NCBI GenBank assembly: GCA_015068235.1
Contig: SVKY01000022.1
Location: 1 to 35,998, forward strand
Direction: 5' to 3'
Source of the DNA: Oscillospiraceae bacterium
GTDB lineage: Bacteria; Bacillota; Clostridia; Oscillospirales; Oscillospiraceae
DNA length: 35,998 bases
In this document: one piece after another, positions 7,440 to 15,955 of the stretch
How the letters are laid out: every line of letters begins with the position of its first letter
Numbering within the stretch: position 1 is the stretch's first letter
Program-made: the position numbers and the translations under genes
Notes under the pieces: generated by a model
Told to the model about the DNA's origin: nothing
Seen by the model: the letters and a program-made list of their open reading frames with translations, nothing else
Databases searched by the model: none

Positions 7440-8750
7440 ATGAGTTTGGAAAGCAAAACCATTGAATTCAAGAGAGAGTTTACAGATGATTTGAAATATG
7501 CCGTGGTTGCCTTTGCGAATACAGATGGCGGTAAGATTTATGTCGGAATCAATGATGACGGTAGTGTTCATGGTGTTCAAAACACTGACAGCACCATGCT
7601 GCGCATCACTAACATGATTCGGGATGTAGTGCGTCCGGATGTGACCATGTTTACCGAATGTGCTGTGGAAGAAAAAGAAAGACTTTCAGTGGTGGTCGTG
7701 ACTGTACAGCGAGGGACTGCAAGGCCCTATTACCTGTCCGGAAAGGGAGTACGCCCGGAGGGAGTATATATCCGGCAGGGTGCATCCTCCGTACCTGCCT
7801 CGGAGACGGCGATCCTAAACATGATTAAGGAAACCGCCGGGGATTGTTATGAAGATGCCCGTTCTATCAATCAGCAGTTGACCTTCCGAAAAGCAGAGGA
7901 TTATTTTGCAAAGCGAGAACTGCCCTTCGGCGATCAACAGAAGCGAACATTGAACATCATCGGTGCCGACGGCACCTTTACGAATCTGGGTATGCTGCTA
8001 TCCGATCAGTGCATTCATACGATCAAGCTTGCTGTGTTCGACGGCAGCAAAAAGTGTGTGTTCCGTGACCGTAAAGAACTGAGCGGCTCTCTCTTGGCTC
8101 AAATGGAAGATGCCTATACTTATATCGATCAATTCAACCGCACCCGAGCAGAGTTTGAAGGTCTCGATCGCATCGACAAGCGGGACTACCCCACTGAGGC
8201 TCTCCGCGAAGCTCTGCTCAACGCCATCACCCACAGGGATTACAGCTTTGGTGGATCTACCTTGATCAGCATCTTTGATGACCGCATTGAGTTTGTAACC
8301 ATCGGCGGTTTGGTTCGTGGTCTGACCTACAATGATATTATGTTAGGTGTGTCTGCCCTTCGAAATCAAAAGTTAGCGAATGTATTTTACCGCCTGAAGC
8401 TGATCGAAGCATACGGCACAGGCATTCTGAAGATCAACGAAAGCTATTCCGAATGTGCTATAAAACCTCAATTTGAGGTTTCCGACAACGCTTTCAAGAT
8501 CACCTTGCCCAACACCAATTACGCAGGTAAGCGGAAGGAATTTCCCATAAAGGTTAAGGGCAAGGCCGACCGGAAGGAGAGCATTCTCCAACTCGCCAAG
8601 AAGCAAGGCTACATCACTCGCAAGGATGTAGAGGCTGAATTGAGCGTATCTCAGGCTACCGCAATACTGATTCTCCGTGACATGGTTGAAACCGGCTTGC
8701 TAACCAAAGAAAAAAACGGGAAGCAAGTGAATTATAGAATTACAGAATAA
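7440..8750 (+). CDS. AlbA_2 (Schlafen-type) / COG2865-like putative regulator with winged helix
   Basis: From the ATG at 7440, seven bases after GGAGG (7428-7432), the protein has 436 residues. An in-frame ATG exists at 7380 but lies in the promoter and would add a low-complexity MIIIIIRIIIR start, so it was rejected. The N-terminal domain (about 1-125) has ESKTIEFKREFTDDL and VVAFANTDGGKIYVGINDDG, the AlbA_2/Schlafen AAA_4 signature. The middle (about 230-340) has LREALLNAITHRDYSFGG and RIEFVTIGGLVRG, typical of the ATP-binding-like part of COG2865 proteins. The C-terminus is a winged helix (ITRKDVEAELSVSQATAILI). Such proteins are often encoded beside type I restriction systems. Here it leads the hsd genes by 29 bases and probably controls them. 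Confidence 0.85.
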   Translation: MSLESKTIEFKREFTDDLKYAVVAFANTDGGKIYVGINDDGSVHGVQNTDSTMLRITNMIRDVVRPDVTMFTECAVEEKERLSVVVVTVQRGTARPYYLSGKGVRPEGVYIRQGASSVPASETAILNMIKETAGDCYEDARSINQQLTFRKAEDYFAKRELPFGDQQKRTLNIIGADGTFTNLGMLLSDQCIHTIKLAVFDGSKKCVFRDRKELSGSLLAQMEDAYTYIDQFNRTRAEFEGLDRIDKRDYPTEALREALLNAITHRDYSFGGSTLISIFDDRIEFVTIGGLVRGLTYNDIMLGVSALRNQKLANVFYRLKLIEAYGTGILKINESYSECAIKPQFEVSDNAFKITLPNTNYAGKRKEFPIKVKGKADRKESILQLAKKQGYITRKDVEAELSVSQATAILILRDMVETGLLTKEKNGKQVNYRITE

Positions 8751-8779
8751 AGAATTTTTCATAACAAGAGGATAGAGAT

Positions 8780-10609
8780 ATGATAAATATAAGAAAATTA
8801 GAAGCGGAGCTTTGGGAATCTGCAGATCTTTTGCGCCAAGGATCGAAGCTCACATCCAATCAATACTGTATGCCCGTATTGGGCCTCATCTTCCTGCGCT
8901 ATGCATACGGTCGTTTCAAACTGGTTGAGGCGGAAATTTTGAAAAATCGCCGTGTCCGTAATGGCCGTGTTCTGCCCGTAGAGCCCAGTGACTTTGCGGA
9001 AAAGAGTGCGCTGTATTTGCCTTCCGAGGCTCGGTATGATTATCTTGTGAATTTGCCCGAGAGTGCCGACATCGGCAAAGCTGTCAATCATGCAATGGAG
9101 CTGATCGAGGAGCAGAGCGAGCAGCTTGTGGGCGTTCTGCCGAAGGACTACACAATGTTCACGGACGAAATTTTGTCTGAGCTACTTCGTATCTTCAATA
9201 ACAGCGCATTGGACGAAGTGGGCGGCGATATTTTGGGGCGGATCTATGAATATTTCCTCAACAAGTTCGCCAAGAATATCGCCTCGGATGACGGCGTGTT
9301 CTTTACGCCCAAATCATTGGTCAAGATGATCGTCAATGTTTTGGAGCCGAAGCGAGGGATTCTCTTGGATCCTGCCTGCGGAAGCGGCGGTATGTTCGTG
9401 CAGACCGGCGATTTTGTGAACCATGCCGGGATGTCTGCCAATGCGGCCATGACCTTCTACGGTCAGGAAAAGGTGGAGTACAATGCCCAACTCTGTCTGA
9501 TGAATATGGCGGTTCATGGGCTGAACGGCAAGATTCTATCCGGCAACGATGCTAACACCTTCTATCATGATGCTCACTCTTTGGAGGGCTGCTGTGATTA
9601 TGTTATGGCGAATCCTCCCTTTAATGTAGACAAGGTCAAGTCTGAGTCTGCCATGACCGCAGGCCGCTTGCCCTTCGGCTTGCCGTCAATCAACGCTGCC
9701 AAGGAATTTGGCAATGCCAATTATCTTTGGATCTCCTATTTTTACGCCTACCTGAACGAAAAGGGTCGTGCAGGCTTTGTCATGGCATCCTCTGCAACCG
9801 ACAGCTCCGGCAAGGATCGGGATATCCGTCAAAGATTGGTAGAAACGGGCCACGTGGATGTGATGATGAGCGTAGGCAATAACTTCTTCTATACCAAATC
9901 CCTGCCCTGTTCTCTGTGGTTCTTTGACAAAGGAAAAGCAGAAGAGATACAAGACAAGGTGTTGTTCATCGATGCCCGGAATTATTATACCGTAGTAGAC
10001 CGCACCCTCAACGAGTGGAGCGAGTGGCAGCTCAAAAATCTGAATGCCATCGTGTGGCTGTATAGAGGCGAGGTAGACAAGTATCTTGCGCTCCTTCATG
10101 AATACGACGATCAAGTTGTGGAGTTTATGAATATAATCACACATTACGAGGACATCCCCGACGGATATCGAGCGGAGCGCAGTTATGCAGAGAATTTGGA
10201 TTTGCTCCGGGCAAAGTTAGAACTCATCCGAAAGAAGGCAAAACAAGCAGTTGAAACGGCAGAAAGACGGCACAAGAAAACGGTCGAAGCTGATTGGAAT
10301 GAGCGAATTGCAACAGTAGAAGCAACGATCAGCATTTTGAAAGAGGCTTGCTGGCTCTATGAGAAGTTTGGCGAGGGTGAGTATCGGGATATCCCCGGCT
10401 TGTGCAAGATGGCAAGCCGTGCGGAGATTGCGGAGAAGAATTATTCTCTGACACCCGGTGCCTATGTCGGCGTGGCTGCGGTGGAGGATGACGGCGTAGA
10501 CTTTTCCCAACGCATGAGCGAAATTCACCAAGAACTTCTGACTTTGCAAGCAGAGTCTAACGACCTGATGCACACCATCTCCAAAAACATGAAGGAGCTG
10601 GGACTATGA
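8780..10609 (+). CDS. hsdM: Type I restriction-modification system, DNA methyltransferase subunit M
   Basis: The 609-residue protein is the adenine-N6 methyltransferase subunit that pairs with HsdS to methylate the recognition site and with HsdR to restrict. The N-terminal HsdM domain appears as LEAELWESADLLRQGSKLTS. The S-adenosylmethionine motif DPACGSGGMF starts at residue 197, and the catalytic motif IV NPPF starts at 278. After about residue 455 comes a Lys/Glu/Ala-rich coiled-coil extension of around 80 residues and a short conserved tail, making it longer than a typical ~500-residue HsdM. GAGG lies upstream of the ATG, and the regulator stop is 29 bases before it. The last four bases overlap the hsdS start (ATGA). 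Confidence 0.96.
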   Translation: MINIRKLEAELWESADLLRQGSKLTSNQYCMPVLGLIFLRYAYGRFKLVEAEILKNRRVRNGRVLPVEPSDFAEKSALYLPSEARYDYLVNLPESADIGKAVNHAMELIEEQSEQLVGVLPKDYTMFTDEILSELLRIFNNSALDEVGGDILGRIYEYFLNKFAKNIASDDGVFFTPKSLVKMIVNVLEPKRGILLDPACGSGGMFVQTGDFVNHAGMSANAAMTFYGQEKVEYNAQLCLMNMAVHGLNGKILSGNDANTFYHDAHSLEGCCDYVMANPPFNVDKVKSESAMTAGRLPFGLPSINAAKEFGNANYLWISYFYAYLNEKGRAGFVMASSATDSSGKDRDIRQRLVETGHVDVMMSVGNNFFYTKSLPCSLWFFDKGKAEEIQDKVLFIDARNYYTVVDRTLNEWSEWQLKNLNAIVWLYRGEVDKYLALLHEYDDQVVEFMNIITHYEDIPDGYRAERSYAENLDLLRAKLELIRKKAKQAVETAERRHKKTVEADWNERIATVEATISILKEACWLYEKFGEGEYRDIPGLCKMASRAEIAEKNYSLTPGAYVGVAAVEDDGVDFSQRMSEIHQELLTLQAESNDLMHTISKNMKELGL

Positions 10610-11790
10610 GCTGGGAAACTAAGAAACTGTGTGACTGCTGCGTGTCTATCGCAGACGGCGATCATCAAGCACCTCCTAAATCTGATTCCGGCATCCCTTT
10701 TGTTACAATTTCAAATATTAATGCGAGCAATCAGTTTGACTTTACAGACACAATGTTCGTCCCCCAAGAATACTATGGCCGATTGGATAGCAAGCGAAAG
10801 GCACAGAAAGGTGATATTCTGTACTCTGTGGTTGGCTCATTCGGTATTCCGGTATTTATGAAAGAAACGATTCCGTTTGTGTTTCAGCGACACATTGCCA
10901 TTCTGCGACCTAATGACACAATCCTACCACGATTTTTGTATTACACGATGTTGAGTCGAGATTTCTATATGATGGCAGATGCTGCAGCATTAGGGGCAGC
11001 ACAAAGAACTGTTAGTTTGACCGCTTTGCGAAACATGAAAATTGCTGTTCCTCCAATGGACAAGCAAAAAAGAATCGTAGATGTACTTTCTGCCTACGAT
11101 GATCTGATTGAAAACAACCAAAAGCAGATCAGATTGTTGGAGGAAGCGGCGCAGCGGTTGTATAAAGAGTGGTTCGTAGACCTCCGCTTCCCCGGCCATG
11201 AAACTACCCCCATCCTCAACGGCCTCCCCGAGAGTTGGGAGATTAAAAGTATGGATGATATTGCAGACTATATCAACGGATATGCTTTCAAACCGTCTGA
11301 TTGGGGGGCTGTTGGAAAACCCATTATCAAAATCAAAGAAATGGGGTCTGGCATTACAGCCGATACTCCCAGAAACACAGGCGAAAGCATTCCAGAAAAG
11401 TACAATGTGTCAGCCGGTGACATCTTGTTTTCGTGGTCTGCAACATTGTCAGCAATGATTTGGGATGAAGAAGATGGGCTTCTAAATCAGCATCTCTTCA
11501 AAGTCATCCCTCATGACGGAATATCAAGAGAGTTCGTCCTTCAATCTATTCTGAAAACATTGGATGAATTTTCTAATCTAACGACTGGTGCAACAATGAA
11601 GCACATTCAAAGAGGAAAACTCAAGGAAGTTAAGATTAACGTCCCAACAGCAGAGCTGATGGAGCAGTACAAAACAATCAGCGAGCCAATCAGAGAGAGC
11701 ATACTGAATATTAAGCGACAGATGATTTTACTGCGTGAAGCCCGTGACCGCCTGCTGCCCAAACTAATGAATGGAGAAATCGAGGTGTAA
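10606..11790 (+). CDS. hsdS: Type I restriction-modification system, specificity subunit S
   Basis: This 394-residue protein sets the DNA target of the complex. It has the standard two-half layout: a first target-recognition domain (about 1-150), a conserved helical spacer ending around residue 186 in LYKEWFVDLRFPGHE, a second target-recognition domain opening LPESWEIKSMDDIADYINGY, and a closing helical repeat ending REARDRLLPKLMNGEIEV. The two conserved regions would form the coiled coil that spaces the half-sites. Translation is probably coupled to hsdM by the ATGA overlap, with AAGGAG eight bases upstream. No second hsdS or inverted partial copy is visible, so phase-variable shuffling is not supported here. 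The recognition sequence cannot be read from the protein. Confidence 0.95.
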   Translation: MSWETKKLCDCCVSIADGDHQAPPKSDSGIPFVTISNINASNQFDFTDTMFVPQEYYGRLDSKRKAQKGDILYSVVGSFGIPVFMKETIPFVFQRHIAILRPNDTILPRFLYYTMLSRDFYMMADAAALGAAQRTVSLTALRNMKIAVPPMDKQKRIVDVLSAYDDLIENNQKQIRLLEEAAQRLYKEWFVDLRFPGHETTPILNGLPESWEIKSMDDIADYINGYAFKPSDWGAVGKPIIKIKEMGSGITADTPRNTGESIPEKYNVSAGDILFSWSATLSAMIWDEEDGLLNQHLFKVIPHDGISREFVLQSILKTLDEFSNLTTGATMKHIQRGKLKEVKINVPTAELMEQYKTISEPIRESILNIKRQMILLREARDRLLPKLMNGEIEV

Positions 11791-11793
11791 ATT

Positions 11794-12372
11794 ATGTGTG
11801 ATTTCTGTTATAATGTCTATGCTTGGACAAAAAAAGCGCTTTGGGGAACAAGTGTTACTGAGCACATTGCTTTTCTCACTTTTGTTGGTGTAGTAATTGG
11901 TGGAATATTCGCTCTGATGCAATGGAGGAAGAATATAAAGCTTAAACGAGCAGATTACATCAAAGAATTAACCGAGACAATACGAGAAAACAAGGATATT
12001 TCAGATGTTATTTATATGCTTGATTACGACGAATCATGGTATTGTGAGGAATTTCATCAATGTGGCAAATTGGAAAGAAAAGTTGACAAAACTCTTGCAT
12101 ATTTTTCATACATTCTCTATTTGAGAAACGAAAAAATCCTAAGCAAAAAAGAGTTTTTGTTTTTCAAATATGATATAGAAAGAATTCTTCGCAATGAGCA
12201 AATGCAGGATTATTTTTACAATTTATATCATTTTTCAAAAACTCAAGACGCATTGTTTTCTTTTAGCACTTTGTTAGACTATGCCAAAGACAACAAATTA
12301 TTGGATGGCGATTTTGAAGACCGAAAAGCACACTTAAAGAATCGCAGGTACCACCGTTACTTAAATTATTAA
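11794..12372 (+). CDS. Unrecognised small membrane protein between hsdS and hsdR
   Basis: The 192-residue product is not recognised. Residues about 22-44 (AFLTFVGVVIGGIFALMQW) form one clear membrane helix, followed by a basic KNIKLKRADYIKEL stretch, so most of the protein should lie in the cytoplasm. The rest is rich in Tyr, Phe, Lys and Asp (ISDVIYMLDYDESWYCEEF; LFFKYDIERILRNEQMQDYF) and predicted helical. The layout resembles DUF4760-like membrane proteins (weak resemblance, not established). The start lies three bases after the hsdS stop and the gene is followed by 80 bases before hsdR, so it sits inside the restriction operon. Its base composition is clearly more AT-rich than hsdM or hsdR, suggesting separate acquisition. 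An accessory or backup defence role is inferred from position only. Confidence 0.75.
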   Translation: MCDFCYNVYAWTKKALWGTSVTEHIAFLTFVGVVIGGIFALMQWRKNIKLKRADYIKELTETIRENKDISDVIYMLDYDESWYCEEFHQCGKLERKVDKTLAYFSYILYLRNEKILSKKEFLFFKYDIERILRNEQMQDYFYNLYHFSKTQDALFSFSTLLDYAKDNKLLDGDFEDRKAHLKNRRYHRYLNY

Positions 12373-12452
12373 GAGCATTCGCATGTGATATTTATTAGCG
12401 TACTGAATTTGGCAAAAAACTCGCAAACATACTTAAATGAGGATGTGATTTT

Positions 12453-15400
12453 ATGAGCTACGAATATTCTGAAAACAAATTAGTGCAGGACAGTTCAGGG
12501 AATTTGCTTCGGGATGAGCTGGGCTGGGAGGTTTGTTTTGCCTACAACACAGAAAAGTTAGGCGAAAACGGCACCTTTGGGCGGAAGAATTATCGGGAAA
12601 TCGTGCTCTGGCGATACTTCAAGGATGCTGTTTTCAAGCTGAACCCGTGGCTGACGGATTCGGTCTATCAGGATGCGGTGAAGAAATTGGAGCATCATTT
12701 GGCCTCGGCTTCCCTGATGCAGATCAACGAGGAAAAGTACGGCTATCTGCGAGACGGAATCCCTGTCATGGTGAAGAAACCCAACGGCAAAACCGAACAG
12801 GAACGGGTGCAGGTCTTTGACTTTGCCAATCCCGACAACAACCATTTCCTCGCCATCAAGGAGCTGAAAATCCACGGTGAGCTGTATCGTCGCAGAACAG
12901 ATATCGTAGGCTTTGTCAACGGTATTCCGCTGATGTTCATAGAACTGAAAAATCATAATGTAGATGTGCAGGATGCCTACACCCGCAACTACACCGACTA
13001 CTTAGACACCATCCCTCATTTATTCTATTACAACGCCTTTCTGATCCTTTCCAACGGCTACGAAGCCAAGGTGGGCACTATCGGCAGTAAATACGAATTT
13101 TTCCACGAGTGGAAGCGTCTGAAAGAAGACGAGGAAGGCTCTGTTGCCTTGGAAACAATGCTCCGTGGCATTTGCAATAAGCAGAACTTCATGGATTTGT
13201 TTGAGAACTTCATTCTCTACGACCATTCCGGCGGCAGAACAGCAAAAATCCTTGCCCGAAACCATCAGTATTTAGGCGTCAACGAGGCGGTGGAAGTCTA
13301 CAAGCAGAGAAAGCTCCGAAACGGCAAGCTGGGCGTGTTTTGGCACACCCAAGGCAGCGGCAAGAGCTACTCCATGCTCTTCCTTGCGCAAAAAATCCGC
13401 CGCAAATTTGAAGGCTCTCCCACCTTCGTGGTGCTGACCGACCGTGACGAGCTGAACAAGCAGATCAGCGACACCTTTGAAAACTGCGGTTTGCTCGGCG
13501 GTGTGAAGGCCTCAAAATACATAGCCCAAAGCGGCAGCGATTTGATCAGCAAGCTAAAGAGCAACCCCAGCTTCATCTTCACCCTGATTCAAAAGTTTAA
13601 TAAAGAGAATGCCGAACCCATCACTCCAAATTACGACATTATCATCATGTCTGACGAGGCACATCGGAGCCAGTACGGCATTTTTGCCGAAAATATGGTG
13701 TCAATGCTGCCCACGGCTTCCCGTATCGGCTTTACAGGAACACCGCTGTTTTCCAGCGATGCGATCACGGAACGCACCTTCGGCGGTTACATCTCGGTCT
13801 ATGACTTCAAACGAGCGGTAGACGACGGTGCAACGGTACCGCTGTACTATGAAAACCGTGGCGAAAAACTCGGCACGATCAAAAACCCGGAGATTACGCA
13901 GGAGATCATTGATGCCATCGAAGCGGCTGATTTAGACACAAGCCAGCAGGAAAAGCTGGAGCTGGAATTTGCAAAAGATATCCATGTGCTGACGGCTGAG
14001 CCTCGGCTCGATGCCATTGCCAGGGATTTTGTCGAACACTATACCGATGTGTGGACCTCCGGAAAGGCCATGTTCGTTTGCCTCAACAAAGTGACCTGCG
14101 TGCGAATGTACAATTTGGCGCAGAAATACTGGGCGGAAAAAATCGCAGAAACCGAAGCCGCCCTGAAGAAAACCACCTCGCAGCAGACCTATCAGGAGCT
14201 GGAAAGAAAACTGCAATGGCTGAGAGAAACAGAAATGGCAGTCGTCATCAGTCAGGAGCAAAACGAAATTCAAACCTTCAAAAAGTGGGGCTTGGATATC
14301 CTACCACATCGGGCGAAGATGGAAAGACGAGAGCTTGACAAGGAGTTCAAGGATGCCGCCAATCCGTTCCGCATTGTATTCGTCTGCGCCATGTGGCTGA
14401 CCGGCTTTGATGTCAAGACCCTTTCCTGCTTGTATTTGGACAAGCCTTTGAAGGCCCACACCCTTATGCAGACCATCGCCCGTGCAAACCGTGTGGCTGA
14501 GGGCAAAACCAACGGCTTAGTAGTCGACTACATCGGAATCGTCAAAGCACTGAGAAAGGCTCTTGCAGATTACACCGCCAATGTCGGCGGTCAAGGTGGC
14601 GGAGATCCCACCATTGACAAGGAACTGCTGATCGCCCGAGTGTCGGAGCTGATCGCTCAAACCAATTCTTTCTTAGGCAGCTTAGGATTCTCCCTACGTG
14701 AGCTGATCGATGCAAAGGATTTTGCGAAGCAATCCCTCGTAAGAGCCGGAGCAAATACGGTATGCGGCAGCATGGAGGAGAAAAAAGAGTTCCAAACCTA
14801 TGCATCGGAACTGACCCGTGTTATGAAGTATCTTGAGAAGAAAGCACTCTCAGAAGAGCAGCTTCAGTACAGAGATGCAATCATTGCAATTTACAAGGAA
14901 GTGCAGAAAAAACGCAAGCATGCGGATAACACGGATCTGATGGTCGAAATTAACCGAATCATCAGCGAAAATCTGACATTAGAACCGCTGAGCAATGCAG
15001 CCGAGTCCAAGCAGTTCGATATTTCAAAGATCGATTTTGAACTTTTGCGACGGGAGTTTTCCAAGGCTGTGCACAAGAAACTGATCATCAAAGATCTTGC
15101 GGATTTGGTCGAAGAACGCATCAAAAAAATGCTGATAGTCAATCCCGGTCGTATGGACTACTATGACCGCTATCAGACCATCATCAAGGAGTACAACGAA
15201 GAAAAGGATCGTGTGGCTATTGAGGATGCCTTTGAAAAGCTTATGAAGCTTTCTCAGGATTTGACGCACGAGGAAAAACGCTATGTTAGGGAAGGTTTTT
15301 CCAGCGACGAAGAGTTGTCCATGTTTGATAAACTGTTCAAAGAAAACCTGACCAAGCAGGAAATTGTGCAGATCAAAGCGGTTGCCGTGGATCTTTTGGC

Positions 15401-15590
15401 AAAGGTGAAAGCTAAAATTGCTGAATTGGATCACTGGGCAGACAAGCCGGAAACAAAGGCAATTGTGGACAATCTGATTCGGGACACTCTTTGGGAAGGT
15501 CTGCCGGAGAGCTACGACGACAGCAGTTTTACTGCGTGTCGAAATAAAGTCTATGAATACATCTATATGCGGTACAAAACGGCTGCATAA
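12453..15590 (+). CDS. hsdR: Type I restriction-modification system, restriction/translocase subunit R
   Basis: The 1045-residue protein cuts unmodified DNA after ATP-driven translocation. The N-terminal nuclease domain has the PD-(D/E)xK pattern, with Asp150 in RRTDIVGF and Glu164-x-Lys166 in MFIELKN. The superfamily 2 motor follows: Walker A GSGKS at 301-305 in WHTQGSGKSYSM, DEAH at 401-404, motif III FTGTP near 427, and motif VI QTIARANR at 673-680. A helical C-terminal region for docking to HsdM follows. Length and motif order are normal and no frameshift is seen, so it should be active. The ATG follows GAGG by about nine bases. A strong terminator starts four bases past the stop, closing the defence operon. 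Confidence 0.96.
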   Translation: MSYEYSENKLVQDSSGNLLRDELGWEVCFAYNTEKLGENGTFGRKNYREIVLWRYFKDAVFKLNPWLTDSVYQDAVKKLEHHLASASLMQINEEKYGYLRDGIPVMVKKPNGKTEQERVQVFDFANPDNNHFLAIKELKIHGELYRRRTDIVGFVNGIPLMFIELKNHNVDVQDAYTRNYTDYLDTIPHLFYYNAFLILSNGYEAKVGTIGSKYEFFHEWKRLKEDEEGSVALETMLRGICNKQNFMDLFENFILYDHSGGRTAKILARNHQYLGVNEAVEVYKQRKLRNGKLGVFWHTQGSGKSYSMLFLAQKIRRKFEGSPTFVVLTDRDELNKQISDTFENCGLLGGVKASKYIAQSGSDLISKLKSNPSFIFTLIQKFNKENAEPITPNYDIIIMSDEAHRSQYGIFAENMVSMLPTASRIGFTGTPLFSSDAITERTFGGYISVYDFKRAVDDGATVPLYYENRGEKLGTIKNPEITQEIIDAIEAADLDTSQQEKLELEFAKDIHVLTAEPRLDAIARDFVEHYTDVWTSGKAMFVCLNKVTCVRMYNLAQKYWAEKIAETEAALKKTTSQQTYQELERKLQWLRETEMAVVISQEQNEIQTFKKWGLDILPHRAKMERRELDKEFKDAANPFRIVFVCAMWLTGFDVKTLSCLYLDKPLKAHTLMQTIARANRVAEGKTNGLVVDYIGIVKALRKALADYTANVGGQGGGDPTIDKELLIARVSELIAQTNSFLGSLGFSLRELIDAKDFAKQSLVRAGANTVCGSMEEKKEFQTYASELTRVMKYLEKKALSEEQLQYRDAIIAIYKEVQKKRKHADNTDLMVEINRIISENLTLEPLSNAAESKQFDISKIDFELLRREFSKAVHKKLIIKDLADLVEERIKKMLIVNPGRMDYYDRYQTIIKEYNEEKDRVAIEDAFEKLMKLSQDLTHEEKRYVREGFSSDEELSMFDKLFKENLTKQEIVQIKAVAVDLLAKVKAKIAELDHWADKPETKAIVDNLIRDTLWEGLPESYDDSSFTACRNKVYEYIYMRYKTAA

Positions 15591-15593
15591 TGC

Positions 15594-15634
15594 ACAGATG
15601 CCACAGCCCAACATAAGCTGTGGCATCTGTTTTA
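15594..15634 (+). terminator. Rho-independent terminator after hsdR
   Basis: A 14-base perfect stem (15594-15607 with 15617-15630) with a nine-base loop is followed by TTTATT. It begins just after the hsdR stop. Confidence 0.9.
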
Positions 15635-15637
15635 TTC

Positions 15638-15837
15638 TCAAAAAATCAAGTCGTTGTTTACAATTTCGGTGACACGGGAGAGGATATTATTCATACGGGC
15701 GACCCATTCCATTTGGTTGGTGGCTTTCAGGTCTTCGGTGATTCCTTCGGCGGTGGCCCCAGATGACAGTAGGGAGCCTCCGGTAGCGTTAGATCCGGGA
15801 TAAAGTAGTTCCCGGTGTGGATGTACGAGATATTCAT
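15638..15837 (-). pseudogene. Broken tnpV-type gene (internal deletion and frameshift)
   Basis: The proper start is the ATG at 15837 behind an AGGAGG site; it encodes MNISYIHTGNYFIPDLTLPE, a TnpV-like N-terminus, for about 27 codons. The conserved C-terminus (GITEDLKATNQMEWVARMNN to NNDLIF) then follows in a different frame. Against the intact tnpV at 18713-19084, the left copy runs straight from one CGGCGGTGGC (18826-18835 in the intact copy) to the sequence after the second (18966-18975), as if 140 bases were lost between the two 10-base repeats. A 140-base loss breaks the frame. The shared ~100-base 3' portion is about 90% identical by eye. TnpV is a transposon-associated small protein of unclear function. 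Confidence 0.8.
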
Positions 15838-15897
15838 GGTCAATCCTCCTTTGTTTGATTCTGCCATCACTGTATCGACGTGGCGGGCCAACTAATG

Positions 15898-15934
15898 TGC
15901 GGCACACCAACGCAACGTCGGTGTGCCGCATTTT
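15898..15934 (+). terminator. Hairpin with T-run
   Basis: TGCGGCACACC (15898-15908) pairs with GGTGTGCCGCA (15920-15930), followed by TTTT on the plus strand. It lies between the converging tnpV remnant and SWIM gene regions. It may be a remnant end of a mobile segment rather than a gene terminator. Confidence 0.55.
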
Positions 15935-15955
15935 GATATAAAAAGCTCTATTTTC

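Noticed and set aside
10606-11790. Phase-variable hsdS by inversion
   Set aside because: No second hsdS, silent target domain or nearby inverted repeat was seen, and no recombinase is next to the gene.
15838-15931. N-terminal extension of the left tnpV-like frame up to 15931
   Set aside because: The extension encodes no TnpV-like residues and crosses a hairpin; the ribosome site and family N-terminus place the start at 15837 in another frame, making this a frameshifted pseudogene.
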